Source: Pseudomonas abietaniphila (lineage in GTDB: Bacteria > Pseudomonadota > Gammaproteobacteria > Pseudomonadales > Pseudomonadaceae). From it: a stretch of DNA of 64,000 nt. Shown in pieces: positions 8,507-17,062 of the stretch (position 1 is the stretch's first letter; each line of letters begins with the position of its first letter). A model generated the notes under the pieces. That model did no database searches, was not told where the DNA came from, and saw nothing but the letters and a program-made list of their open reading frames with translations. The position numbers were made by a program, and so were the translations under genes. The DNA lies in the NCBI RefSeq assembly GCF_039697315.1, contig NZ_CP155619.1:4216001-4280000 (forward strand). Direction: 5' to 3'.

Positions 8507-9223
8507 TCAAGGCAGGGTGACTTCGATGACGCCGTCAGCCGTGACACTGACCTGGCTGGTGCCGGCTTCGACTTCAGGCGTTGGCGCAGCGTCTGCCCGT
8601 TCGGCTTTCATCATCATGACCGGCGCACGCAGGTAAGGCTGTGGATAACCTGACGTGTTGAGGTTCAGGTTGACCAGTTTGTACGCGCTGCCGCCAAGGG
8701 CCTCGGTGACCAGTTGCGCGCGCGCCTTGAACGCGGTCACCGCGTCCTTGAGCAACGCGTCTTCGCTGGCTTTGCGCGCCGGGTTGGAGATGGAGAAGTC
8801 CATACCACCCATTTTCATGTCGCTGGCCAGCAGTTCGCCGGTCAGTTTGGACAGTGCGGCGAAATCAGGGCTTTCCAGTCGCAGTTCGGCACGTTCGCGC
8901 CAGCCGGTGATCTTCTGACCCTTGTCGTCATAAATCGGGTAACTGTTGCGGCTGCCTTGGCGAATGGTCACTTCCTTGACCTTGCGCGCCTCACCCAGGG
9001 CCTTGTTCAGCGTCTCTGTGATACCCGCGGCCAGTTTGGCGGGGTCAGCGTTCTGCGATTCGGTGTACACGGTGACTGTCATCAGGTCGCGCTGGACTTC
9101 CTGATTGACCTCGGCGCGCACTGAAACCTGGTTGTAATGAACGTCATCGGCCATAGCGGGCACGCTGGCCAGAGCGGCGGCGCCGAGAGCGAAAAGTGTC
9201 GCGGTGGGACGAAGGCTGAACAT
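8507..9223 (-). CDS. SIMPL domain-containing periplasmic protein
   Basis: A 238-residue protein of the SIMPL/DUF541 family. The start at 9223 has AAGGAG five bases upstream. Residues 1-25 are a signal peptide (ALASVPAMA before ADDVHYNQ), so it is periplasmic. The family core is visible as VSVRAEVNQEVQRDLMTVTVYTE, a ...ITGWRERAELRLES strand pair and a C-terminal SVSVTADGVIEVTL-like strand (here QVSVTADGVIEVTLP). The molecular function is not established; relatives have been linked to envelope stress. It ends at a strong terminator and lies divergently from roxS across 384 bases, the same relative position as in PAO1 as I remember it. Confidence 0.85.
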   Translation of the reverse strand: MFSLRPTATLFALGAAALASVPAMADDVHYNQVSVRAEVNQEVQRDLMTVTVYTESQNADPAKLAAGITETLNKALGEARKVKEVTIRQGSRNSYPIYDDKGQKITGWRERAELRLESPDFAALSKLTGELLASDMKMGGMDFSISNPARKASEDALLKDAVTAFKARAQLVTEALGGSAYKLVNLNLNTSGYPQPYLRAPVMMMKAERADAAPTPEVEAGTSQVSVTADGVIEVTLP

Positions 9224-9607
9224 AGAAACTCCTTGTTTGGCGAACCGTTTGCGGCGAATTGAAGATCGCTCGTCAAACGGATGCCCATGAGACTGTCATC
9301 CGGGGATCTTGTTCCGGACAGGCTTCCACCGTTCGATGGCTGCCGCAGGTTCTCGGGCGTATCCGGTACCTGTAGGAGCCGTCCGAGGTTATGAGGGTCT
9401 GGGCCGCACTTCGGACGAGCGTGGGCTGCCATTCACCATCGTCATCACCAACCCGCCGCGCTCGCCAGCAAGCCGGCGTGTTCACAGGGGATACCTGCAT
9501 GCTGAGTGTCGCTGATAACTGTGGCGCTTTGACGCACTTCGAAGGAAAGCGCTGTCGCTTTGGTTATACTCGCTCCGATTCGCCTGGAGCGCTCATCAGG
9601 AGAGCTC
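9224..9607. other. Divergent spacer between the SIMPL gene and roxS
   Basis: 384 bases with no supported gene. They should contain the promoters of both divergent units. At 9372-9397 lies a degenerate single copy of the repeat that forms the tandem array at 53700-54141: it matches GTAGGAGCTGCCGGAGG and the following bases at about 21 of 26 positions. No clear sigma-70 boxes could be assigned by eye. Confidence 0.5.
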
Positions 9608-10867
9608 ATGCTCGCCCCCGTACAATTGCTGTCCGCCACTCGCCAGAACCTCTGGCGGCTGACCTTTATCCGCATTCTGGTGCTGGCCGCCCAAGCCGGC
9701 TCGGTCGGGTTCGCCTATCTGTTCGATCTGTTGCACCTGCCTTGGTTGCAGCTGGACATCACCCTCGGATTTTCCGCCATCGTCTGCCTTCTGACGGCTA
9801 TCCGCCTGCGCACCTCATGGCCGGTGACCGAGCTTGAGTACGCCGTGCAGCTGGCGTTCGACCTGTTTATCCACAGCGCGCTGCTGTATTTCTCCGGTGG
9901 TTCGACCAACCCGTTCGTTTCCTATTATCTGGTGCCGCTGACCATCGCCGCCGTGACCCTACCGTGGCGCTATTCTCTGATCCTGTCCGGGATCGCGCTG
10001 GCGCTGTACACCTTGATGCTGGCCAATTTCTACCCGGTCGAAGCCTTCGCCATCGCCCGCGAGAAGATGCAGATCTACGGCATGTGGCTGAGCTTCGCAT
10101 TGGCTGCCGGCGTCATTACCTTCTTCGCTGCACGGATGGCTGAAGAATTACGCCGTCAGGAGCAGATGCGCGCGTTGCGTCGGGAAGAGGGCGCCCGCGA
10201 TCAACAGCTGTTGGCCGTGGCCACCGAAGCCGCCGGCGCCGCGCACGAGCTGGGTACGCCATTGGCGACCATGAGCGTGCTGCTAAAGGAGATGCAGCAG
10301 GACCACAAGGACCCTGCGTTGCAGGAAGACCTGTCGGTGCTGCAGGATCAGGTCAAACTGTGCAAGGAAACCCTGCAACAGCTGGTGCGCGCGGCCGAGG
10401 CCAATCGCCGGTTGGCCGTGCAGGAACAAACCGTCACGCATTGGCTCGATCAGGCACTCAATCGCTGGCACCTGATGCGCCCTGAAGCCAGCTACCGTTT
10501 TCAGCGTCTGGGGCAGGGCGATGTACCGATGGTCGCGCCACCGCCCGATCTGACGCAGGCCCTGCTGAACTTGCTGAACAACGCCGCCGACGCATGCGCC
10601 GAAGGTCTGGAAGTGAACCTGGACTGGAGCGCTGCGGAGATCAGCATCACGATTCGCGACCACGGCGCAGGTGTGCCGCTGGCCGTGGCCGAACAGATCG
10701 GCAAACCGTTTTTTACCACCAAGGGCAAAGGCTTCGGTCTGGGCCTTTTTTTGAGCAAGGCCAGCGTGACGCGCGCGGGCGGCTCGGTGAAACTCTATCC
10801 TCACGAGGAAGGCGGCACGCTCACCGAGCTGCGCCTGCCCCGGAACGCAACAGGAGATGAAGCATGA
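9608..10867 (+). CDS. roxS: RoxS/RegB-type redox-sensing histidine kinase
   Basis: A 419-residue membrane histidine kinase, probably controlling respiratory genes in response to redox or quinone state. The start at 9608 follows AGGAGA; longer in-frame starts lack this. Six hydrophobic segments occupy about residues 20-175. GGSTNPF at 97-103 is the RegB-family quinone-sensing heptapeptide (GGxxNPF), followed by YYLVPLTIAA. The phosphoacceptor is His213 in AAHELGTPLATM. Cys252 (KLCKETL) sits where RegB/PrrB kinases carry the redox-active dimer-interface cysteine. The ATPase domain shows NLLNNAADA, DHGAGVP and GKGFGLGLFL. The stop overlaps the start of roxR by four bases (ATGA), so the pair is translationally coupled. 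Confidence 0.93.
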   Translation: MLAPVQLLSATRQNLWRLTFIRILVLAAQAGSVGFAYLFDLLHLPWLQLDITLGFSAIVCLLTAIRLRTSWPVTELEYAVQLAFDLFIHSALLYFSGGSTNPFVSYYLVPLTIAAVTLPWRYSLILSGIALALYTLMLANFYPVEAFAIAREKMQIYGMWLSFALAAGVITFFAARMAEELRRQEQMRALRREEGARDQQLLAVATEAAGAAHELGTPLATMSVLLKEMQQDHKDPALQEDLSVLQDQVKLCKETLQQLVRAAEANRRLAVQEQTVTHWLDQALNRWHLMRPEASYRFQRLGQGDVPMVAPPPDLTQALLNLLNNAADACAEGLEVNLDWSAAEISITIRDHGAGVPLAVAEQIGKPFFTTKGKGFGLGLFLSKASVTRAGGSVKLYPHEEGGTLTELRLPRNATGDEA

Positions 10868-11424
10868 CTGACGAAATCCAGGTCGAAGGCGAAGAACTGC
10901 CGCACCTGTTGCTGGTGGACGACGACGCCACCTTTACTCGCGTGATGGCGCGCGCAATGGCCCGCCGTGGCTTTCGCGTCAGCACCGCCAGTTCTGCCGA
11001 AGAGGGCCTGACGCTGGCCCAGCAGGACATTCCGGACTACGCCACGGTCGACCTCAAGATGGAAGGCGACTCGGGGCTGGTGCTGTTGCCCAAGCTGCTG
11101 GAACTGGACCCGGAAATGCGTGTCCTGATACTGACCGGTTATTCGAGCATCGCCACCGCTGTCGAGGCGATCAAGCGCGGCGCCTGCAACTACCTGTGCA
11201 AACCGGCCGACGCCGACGACGTACTGGCAGCGCTGCTGTCCGAGCACGCCGATCTGGATACCCTGGTGCCGGAAAACCCGATGTCGGTGGACCGTCTGCA
11301 GTGGGAACACATTCAGCGCGTCCTGACCGAACACGAGGGCAACATTTCCGCGACCGCACGGGCGCTGGGGATGCATCGAAGAACGCTTCAGCGCAAATTG
11401 CAAAAGCGACCGGTCCGCCGTTAA
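10864..11424 (+). CDS. roxR: RoxR/RegA-type response regulator
   Basis: A 186-residue two-domain response regulator and the partner of RoxS. The receiver domain (about 12-130) has the acidic cluster VDDD, the phosphoacceptor Asp63 in TVDLKMEGDSG, the switch Thr in LILTGYSS and Lys in CKPADADD. The short C-terminal domain is a Fis-type helix-turn-helix: NISATARALGMHRRTLQRKL, matching RegA, PrrA and ActR. It therefore binds DNA directly, expected to control terminal oxidase and other respiratory operons. The start overlaps the end of roxS. A possible large stem-loop (11426-11476) with a long loop lies between it and the following ABC gene. Confidence 0.93.
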   Translation: MTDEIQVEGEELPHLLLVDDDATFTRVMARAMARRGFRVSTASSAEEGLTLAQQDIPDYATVDLKMEGDSGLVLLPKLLELDPEMRVLILTGYSSIATAVEAIKRGACNYLCKPADADDVLAALLSEHADLDTLVPENPMSVDRLQWEHIQRVLTEHEGNISATARALGMHRRTLQRKLQKRPVRR

Positions 11425-11522
11425 GCCAGGACGCCACCTAAAGATTTCTTCATGGAAGACCGCGTGTGGCGTCTGGCACATTGGTGCCAACGCCCTTAAA
11501 TGCCTGCCGCCGAGCCATCACC

Positions 11523-13259
11523 ATGAATGTTGATATTGATGAATCCAGGGTCAATGACGCTGTGAACGGGAGCTTTTTTTCCCGGGTCTGGAAGTTGGTC
11601 ACGCCTTACTGGCGCAGTGAAGAAAAAGGCATGGCCTGGGTTCTGCTCATCGCCGTGATTGCACTGTCGCTGTTCAGCGTGTTCATTTCCGTGCTGGTCA
11701 ACAGCTGGTACCGGGATTTTTACAATGCCCTGCAGAACAAAGACCTGGGCGCCTTCACTCACCTGATCCTGTATTTCTGCGGCATCGCTGCCATCGCCAT
11801 TCTGGGAGCGGTGTACCGGCTTTATCTCACGCAGATGCTGACGATTCGCTGGCGTCGCTGGCTCACCGAAAAGCATTTCACCAAATGGCTTGCTCACAAG
11901 AACTATTACCGGCTGGAGCAGGGCGGTTACACCGATAACCCTGACCAGCGTCTGTCGGAAGACCTCAACAACTTCACCTCCGACACGCTGAGCCTGAGCC
12001 TCGGGTTGCTGCGTACGGTCGTCAGCCTGGTGTCGTTCTCGGTGATCCTGTGGGGCGTGTCCGGCAGCATCGAACTATTCGGGATCACCATTCCCGGCTA
12101 CATGTTCTGGGCCGCGCTGCTTTACGCTGCGGTCGGCAGTTGGCTCACCCATCTGATCGGTAGACGCCTGATCGTGCTGAGCAACCAGCAACAGCGCTAC
12201 GAAGCGGACATGCGTTTTGCGCTGGTGCGGGTGCGTGAGAATGCCGAAAGCATTGCCCTTTCCGAGGGCGAGGCGAATGAAAATCAGCGGCTGAGCACAC
12301 GCTTCGGCATGGTCTGGAGTAACTTCTGGACCATCATGAAGGTGCAGAAGCGTCTGACGTTCTTCACTGCGGGCTACTCGCAGATCGCGATCGTCTTCGC
12401 CTTCGTGGTCGCCGCGCCTCGCTACTTTGCCGGCAAGATCGAACTGGGCGAGCTGATGCAGATCAACTCGGCGTTCGGCAACGTGCAGGAGAACTTCAGC
12501 TGGTTCATCGACGCGTACACCCAGTTGGCGTCATGGCGCGCCACCTGTGATCGTCTCCTGAGTTTTCGTCAGGCCATGGACGAAAATGAAGCGCGCGTCC
12601 CGGCCATTAATGTCACCCACGAAAGCAATGCGCTGCACCTGCAAGGTCTGGGGCTGTCGCTGGTGGGCGGGCGTCAATTGCTGAACAACGCCAATGTCGA
12701 CATCGCGGCGGGCGACAAAGTCATGCTCAGCGGTCGTTCCGGCAGCGGCAAAAGCACGTTGCTGCGGGCGATGGGCGGCTTGTGGAACGAGGGGCACGGC
12801 GCGGTTCGGCTGCCGGCCAAGCGTGCGTTCTTCTTGCCGCAAAAGCCTTATCTGCCCATCGGCACGCTGCGCGAAGCACTCAGTTATCCACAGGCACCCG
12901 AGGTTTACCCGGCCGAGCGGTTCGCTCAAGTGCTGGAAACCTGCCGCCTGAGTCACCTGGTGCCGCGCCTGGACGAAAGCAATCATTGGCAGCGCATGCT
13001 CTCACCCGGTGAGCAGCAGCGGGTGGCCTTCGCCCGGGCCTTGTTGTATGCGCCAGACTGGCTCTACCTCGACGAAGCCACCTCGGCCATGGACGAAGAG
13101 GACGAAGCGGCGCTGTATCAGGCGCTGCTTGACGAGTTGCCGGGCGTGACCCTGCTCAGCATCGGTCACCGCAGCAGTCTCAAACGCTTCCATCGTCGTC
13201 ACTTGCGCATCGAAGGGGGTCAGCTTGAGGAGCAGCCTCATCCGGAAGCGGTGGTGTAA
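11523..13259 (+). CDS. SbmA/BacA-like fused ABC transporter (YddA family)
   Basis: A 578-residue fusion of an SbmA/BacA-type membrane domain (about 1-360) and an ATPase domain (about 375-575), the architecture of E. coli YddA. About six hydrophobic segments are visible in the first half, with RDFYNALQNKD early on, typical of the family. The ATPase has Walker A GRSGSGKST, signature LSPGEQQRVAFARALL, Walker B WLYLDEATSAMDE and the H-loop SIGHRS. The ATG at 11523 is preferred because the protein then begins as relatives do; a GTG at 11466 is possible and neither has a strong ribosome site. The substrate is unknown; relatives move peptides or very-long-chain fatty acid derivatives. It follows roxR by 98 bases and may be separately transcribed. 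Confidence 0.88.
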   Translation: MNVDIDESRVNDAVNGSFFSRVWKLVTPYWRSEEKGMAWVLLIAVIALSLFSVFISVLVNSWYRDFYNALQNKDLGAFTHLILYFCGIAAIAILGAVYRLYLTQMLTIRWRRWLTEKHFTKWLAHKNYYRLEQGGYTDNPDQRLSEDLNNFTSDTLSLSLGLLRTVVSLVSFSVILWGVSGSIELFGITIPGYMFWAALLYAAVGSWLTHLIGRRLIVLSNQQQRYEADMRFALVRVRENAESIALSEGEANENQRLSTRFGMVWSNFWTIMKVQKRLTFFTAGYSQIAIVFAFVVAAPRYFAGKIELGELMQINSAFGNVQENFSWFIDAYTQLASWRATCDRLLSFRQAMDENEARVPAINVTHESNALHLQGLGLSLVGGRQLLNNANVDIAAGDKVMLSGRSGSGKSTLLRAMGGLWNEGHGAVRLPAKRAFFLPQKPYLPIGTLREALSYPQAPEVYPAERFAQVLETCRLSHLVPRLDESNHWQRMLSPGEQQRVAFARALLYAPDWLYLDEATSAMDEEDEAALYQALLDELPGVTLLSIGHRSSLKRFHRRHLRIEGGQLEEQPHPEAVV

Positions 13260-13329
13260 CCGCGCTCATTTGATGCCGACGGCGCCAAAGTGCCGCAAAA
13301 ACCTACATACTCGCCGGGTTTGTTATGTG

Positions 13330-13339
13330 ATCGTACAAC
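13330..13339 (-). promoter_or_regulatory. Candidate operator of the FadR-type regulator (own promoter)
   Basis: On the minus strand this reads GTTGTACGAT. The identical ten bases occur on the plus strand at 14423-14432, ahead of kdgD. The pattern fits the GntR/FadR operator form TnGTnnnACnA loosely. It lies 41-50 bases before the regulator start, which suggests autoregulation. The assignment is inference. Confidence 0.45.
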
Positions 13340-13380
13340 CCGGTGAGCTATTATTAGCCCATCAGCGTATTTAGAGATGC

Positions 13381-14139
13381 ATGTTGGATATGGAAAATCA
13401 GAGTGCTCCGCCTCGCGCACGTAGAAAGCACCGCAGCCTCGCGCAGGAACTCGTCACTGAACTCTCCGAGCGCATTCGCAGCGGAGCGCTGAAGCGCGGC
13501 GATAAATTGCCCACCGAATCCGCGATCATGGAAGAGCAGGGCGTCAGCCGCACGGTCGTGCGCGAAGCCATTTCACGCCTGCAGGCGTCGGGTCTGGTGG
13601 AAACCCGTCACGGCATCGGCACCTTCGTGCTGGACACTCCGAGCCCGAGCGGCTTCCGCATCGATCCGGCGACAATCGTCACCTTGCGCGATGTCCTGGC
13701 GATTCTCGAACTGCGCATCAGCCTTGAAGTCGAGTCTGCCGGTCTGGCCGCCCAGCGCAGATCCACCGAGCAACTGGCCGATATGCGCGCGGCCCTCGAT
13801 GCACTGAATGAAAGCGCCTCCCATGCCAGCGATGCGGTCGGCGCGGATTTCCAGTTCCACATGGCAATTGCGCTGTCCACCGGCAACCGCTATTTCACCG
13901 ACATCATGAATCACCTGGGCACCAGCATCATTCCTCGTACCCGGTTGAATTCCGCGCGGCTGGCGCACGACGATCATCAGCATTACATGAGCCGTCTGAG
14001 CCGCGAGCACGAAGAAATCTACGACGCCATCGCCCGGCAGGATTCCGATGCCGCACGCGCTGCGATGCGCCTGCACCTGACAAACAGCCGCGAGCGGTTG
14101 CGTCACGCCCATGAAGAGGCAGAGTCGCAGCGGGCTTGA
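13381..14139 (+). CDS. FadR-subfamily GntR transcriptional regulator of sugar diacid genes
   Basis: A 252-residue regulator. Residues about 18-85 form the winged helix-turn-helix: AQELVTELSERIRSGALKRG, GDKLPTESAIMEEQGVSRTVVREAISRL and GLVETRHGIGTFV. The rest is the all-helical FCD ligand domain, with a metal-binding pattern of Asp/His residues including FQFHMAIALSTGN and HEEIYDAI. It lies upstream of kdgD, an MFS carrier and garD on the same strand and is probably their regulator, responding to galactarate, glucarate or a breakdown product (context inference). ATG codons at 13381 and 13390 are both possible. A 10-base motif is shared between its promoter and that of kdgD. Confidence 0.88.
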   Translation: MLDMENQSAPPRARRKHRSLAQELVTELSERIRSGALKRGDKLPTESAIMEEQGVSRTVVREAISRLQASGLVETRHGIGTFVLDTPSPSGFRIDPATIVTLRDVLAILELRISLEVESAGLAAQRRSTEQLADMRAALDALNESASHASDAVGADFQFHMAIALSTGNRYFTDIMNHLGTSIIPRTRLNSARLAHDDHQHYMSRLSREHEEIYDAIARQDSDAARAAMRLHLTNSRERLRHAHEEAESQRA

Positions 14140-14202
14140 TGTCGTATGACCTGATCTGAGGGCGCTCGCCAAGGTGCTCCGATCTGATGACAAATGAATG
14201 CC

Positions 14203-14297
14203 CCTGTGGGAGTGAGCTTGCTCACGAAGGCGGCATTCCAGCCCCTGGATCGTTGCGGTTGTGCCGGCCCTTTCGTGAGCAAGCTCACTCCCACAGG
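14203..14297. repeat. REPIN (paired inverted REPs), GTGAGC type
   Basis: The arms CCTGTGGGAGTGAGCTTGCT and its exact complement face each other, with a further CACGAA/TTCGTG pair inside and about 43 bases between. Each arm is itself palindromic (GTGAGC-TT-GCTCAC). It lies in the 359-base spacer between the regulator gene and kdgD (14140-14498), whose remaining part carries the operator motifs. Confidence 0.85.
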
Positions 14298-14422
14298 TTG
14301 AGTGTTTGCCGGGCGAACGCGTTTCATCGCGAGTGAGACCCTCTGCTGGGCCACTCATTGGTCACCGCTCATCCCTCGCCCGATAAATAATTCCACACCC
14401 CTATTGAGTGATCTCATTCCTA

Positions 14423-14476
14423 GTTGTACGATGACTTACGACATCAGCGCAGGTCTGGTGATCCATTCATACAATT
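14423..14476 (+). promoter_or_regulatory. Candidate double operator ahead of kdgD
   Basis: GTTGTACGAT at 14423-14432 repeats exactly the motif before the regulator gene. A related half-site ATTGTATG lies on the opposite strand at 14469-14476, 23 bases before the kdgD start. The inverted, spaced pair could let the FadR-type regulator repress kdgD. No binding data exist here; this is pattern inference. Confidence 0.45.
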
Positions 14477-14498
14477 AGCTTCCCAGGGTGTTCGAATA

Positions 14499-15410
14499 AT
14501 GAATCCACAAGAACTGAAGTCCATCCTTTCCCACGGTCTGCTGTCCTTCCCGGTTACCGATTTCAATGCCCAGGGCGATTTCCACCGCGCTGGTTACATC
14601 AAACGTCTGGAGTGGCTGGCCCCTTACGGCGCCTCCGCACTGTTCGCCGCTGGCGGTACAGGTGAGTTCTTCTCCCTGACCAGCGACGAATACTCCGAAA
14701 TCATCAAGACTGCCGTCGACACCTGCGAGAAGTCGGTGCCCATCCTGGCGGGCGTGGGTGGTCCTACCCGTCAAGCCATCGCGATGGCTCAAGAAGCCGA
14801 GCGTCTGGGTGCCAAAGGCCTGCTGCTGCTGCCTCACTACCTGACTGAAGCCAGCCAGGACGGCGTTGCCCGTCACGTTGAAGAAGTGTGCAAGTCGGTC
14901 AAGATCGGCGTTGTCGTCTACAACCGTAACGTCTGCCGCCTGACGCCTGCGCTGCTGGAGCAACTGGCTGAGCGTTGCCCGAACCTGATCGGTTACAAAG
15001 ACGGCCTGGGCGACATCGAGCTGATGGTTTCCATCCGCCGTCGCATGGGCGACCGTTTCTCTTACCTGGGTGGTCTGCCGACCGCTGAAGTCTACGCCGC
15101 TGCTTACAAGGCACTGGGCGTGCCGGTCTACTCCTCGGCCGTGTTCAACTTCGTACCGAAGCTGGCGATGGACTTCTACCACGCGATCGCCAAAGACGAC
15201 CACGCCACGGTTGGCAAGCTGATCGACGACTTCTTCCTGCCTTACCTGGACATCCGTAACCGCAAAGCCGGTTACGCGGTGAGCATCGTCAAAGCAGGCG
15301 CGAAAATCGCCGGTTACGACGCAGGTCCGGTCCGCGCTCCACTGACCGACCTGACCAAAGAAGAGTTCGAAATGCTGGCTGCACTGATGGACAAGCAAGG
15401 CCAGCAGTAA
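14499..15410 (+). CDS. kdgD: 5-dehydro-4-deoxyglucarate dehydratase
   Basis: A 303-residue enzyme of the DapA/NAL aldolase superfamily that converts 5-dehydro-4-deoxy-glucarate to 2-oxoglutarate semialdehyde, water and CO2. Visible marks: GGTGEF at 52-57, Tyr141 (VVVYNRN) and the Schiff-base lysine Lys167 in [11 protein letters not shown]. The length is typical. The start at 14499 begins [10 protein letters not shown] as relatives do; the reading frame runs 75 bases further upstream but without family similarity. It takes the product of the dehydratase at 17063-18616. A strong terminator follows 16 bases after the stop, so it can be expressed alone. The next enzyme, a 2-oxoglutarate semialdehyde dehydrogenase, is not in the window. 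Confidence 0.93.
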   Translation: MNPQELKSILSHGLLSFPVTDFNAQGDFHRAGYIKRLEWLAPYGASALFAAGGTGEFFSLTSDEYSEIIKTAVDTCEKSVPILAGVGGPTRQAIAMAQEAERLGAKGLLLLPHYLTEASQDGVARHVEEVCKSVKIGVVVYNRNVCRLTPALLEQLAERCPNLIGYKDGLGDIELMVSIRRRMGDRFSYLGGLPTAEVYAAAYKALGVPVYSSAVFNFVPKLAMDFYHAIAKDDHATVGKLIDDFFLPYLDIRNRKAGYAVSIVKAGAKIAGYDAGPVRAPLTDLTKEEFEMLAALMDKQGQQ

Positions 15411-15425
15411 TCGCTGACCTGTCGC

Positions 15426-15453
15426 AAAACCGCTGAGCGATCAGCGGTTTTTT
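15426..15453 (+). terminator. Rho-independent terminator after kdgD
   Basis: AAAACCGCTGA (15426-15436) pairs perfectly with TCAGCGGTTTT (15441-15451) around GCGA and runs into T residues. This is a textbook intrinsic terminator between kdgD and the transporter gene. Confidence 0.9.
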
Positions 15454-15677
15454 GCCGTCGGGACGTCGTTTTTCGAAGGCCGCTGCGACCGCGTATTTTC
15501 CGTTTCAAGACGTTCGTGCTGGCAAGGTTGCCCGCGCGTGAGTGTGCCCTAGGCGTTACAGGCAATACCGGCAGGACCCGCTTCAATCGCATCTGGATTT
15601 AGGGGCAGAGGCGAGCAGCACACACATAAAAGATCGTTTAACCCGCGCAAAAAAATAATTAGTGGGAGTTTTCGAAC

Positions 15678-17051
15678 ATGCAAAAAACCAAGCCGACTCA
15701 CGTCCGCTATTTGATCCTGCTCATGCTGTTTCTGGTGACCACGATCAACTACGCCGACCGTGCAACCATCGCCATCGCTGGCTCCAGTCTGCAAAAAAGC
15801 CTCGGCATCGACGCCGTCACCCTGGGTTATATCTTTTCCGCCTTTGGCTGGGCCTATGTGGCCGGTCAGATTCCCGGCGGCTGGCTGCTTGATCGCTTCG
15901 GTTCGAAGAAGGTCTACGCACTGAGCATCTTCACCTGGTCGCTGTTCACCGTGCTGCAAGGCTATGTCGGTGAATTCGGTCTCTCCACCGCCATCGTTGC
16001 GTTGTTCATGCTGCGCTTCCTCGTCGGTCTGGCTGAAGCGCCTTCCTTCCCTGGCAACGCGCGCATCGTCGCGGCCTGGTTCCCGACTTCCGAGCGAGGC
16101 ACGGCCTCGGCGATCTTCAACTCGGCGCAATACTTCGCCACCGTTCTGTTCGCCCCGATTATGGGCTGGATCGTCTTCACGTTCGGCTGGCAGCATGTGT
16201 TCGTGGTCATGGGCGGCATCGGCATCGTGTTCTCGCTGATCTGGCTGAAAGTTATCCACAGCCCGCGCAACCACCCGAGCATCAACAAGGCAGAACTCGA
16301 TCACATCGCCAACAACGGCGGCATGGTCGATATGGATAGCGACAAGGGCAAAGGCAAGAGCGGCGGCCCGAAATGGGACTACGTGAAGCAGCTGCTGACC
16401 AACCGCATGATGCTGGGCATCTATTTGGCGCAGTACTGCATCAACGGCATCACCTACTTCTTCCTGACCTGGTTCCCGGTGTACCTGGTGCAGGAACGCG
16501 GCATGACGATCCTGAAGGCCGGCTTCATCGCCTCGCTGCCCGCGATCTGCGGTTTCATCGGTGGCGTACTCGGTGGCATCATTTCCGACTATCTGCTGCG
16601 TCGCGGCAAGTCGCTGACGTTCGCCCGCAAGGCGCCTATCATCGGCGGTCTGCTGCTGTCGACCTCCATCGTGACCTGCAACTACGTCGACATCGAATGG
16701 GTCGTGGTGGGCTTCATGGCGCTGGCCTTCTTCGGCAAGGGCGTGGGCGCACTGGGCTGGGCGGTCATGTCCGACGCTTCGCCGAAACAAATCGCTGGCT
16801 TGAGCGGCGGTCTGTTCAACATGTTCGGTAACATCGCGTCGATCACTACCCCGATCGTCATCGGTTACATCATCAGCTCCACCGGCTCGTTCAAATGGGC
16901 GCTGGTGTTCGTCGGTGCCAACGCACTGGTGGCCGTGATCAGCTACGTGTTTATCGTGGGCGAGATCAAACGTGTGGAATTGAAAGACACCCCAACGCAG
17001 GGTGATTTGCCGGCCAGCGAAGCCGGCAAGCTTTCTGAAGCGAAAATCTGA
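15678..17051 (+). CDS. MFS transporter for galactarate/glucarate (GudP/GarP type)
   Basis: A 457-residue major facilitator of the anion:cation symporter (ACS) family with about twelve hydrophobic segments. The first helix begins [20 protein letters not shown], a hallmark of ACS sugar-acid carriers, and [17 protein letters not shown] is the MFS signature between helices 2 and 3. A hydrophilic loop rich in Lys and Gly (about 215-235) lies in the middle. The start at 15678 has GGGAG upstream. Its place between kdgD and garD points to uptake of galactarate or glucarate with protons. A terminator before it and a 224-base gap suggest its own promoter; garD follows after 11 bases and is probably co-transcribed. 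Confidence 0.9.
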   Translation: MQKTKPTHVRYLILLMLFLVTTINYADRATIAIAGSSLQKSLGIDAVTLGYIFSAFGWAYVAGQIPGGWLLDRFGSKKVYALSIFTWSLFTVLQGYVGEFGLSTAIVALFMLRFLVGLAEAPSFPGNARIVAAWFPTSERGTASAIFNSAQYFATVLFAPIMGWIVFTFGWQHVFVVMGGIGIVFSLIWLKVIHSPRNHPSINKAELDHIANNGGMVDMDSDKGKGKSGGPKWDYVKQLLTNRMMLGIYLAQYCINGITYFFLTWFPVYLVQERGMTILKAGFIASLPAICGFIGGVLGGIISDYLLRRGKSLTFARKAPIIGGLLLSTSIVTCNYVDIEWVVVGFMALAFFGKGVGALGWAVMSDASPKQIAGLSGGLFNMFGNIASITTPIVIGYIISSTGSFKWALVFVGANALVAVISYVFIVGEIKRVELKDTPTQGDLPASEAGKLSEAKI

Positions 17052-17062
17052 GGAAAACCGTG

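Noticed and set aside
8323..8653. Short reading frames next to the SIMPL gene
   Set aside because: They cross the terminator hairpin at 8472-8502 and the 3' end of the SIMPL gene and have no ribosome site or family match.
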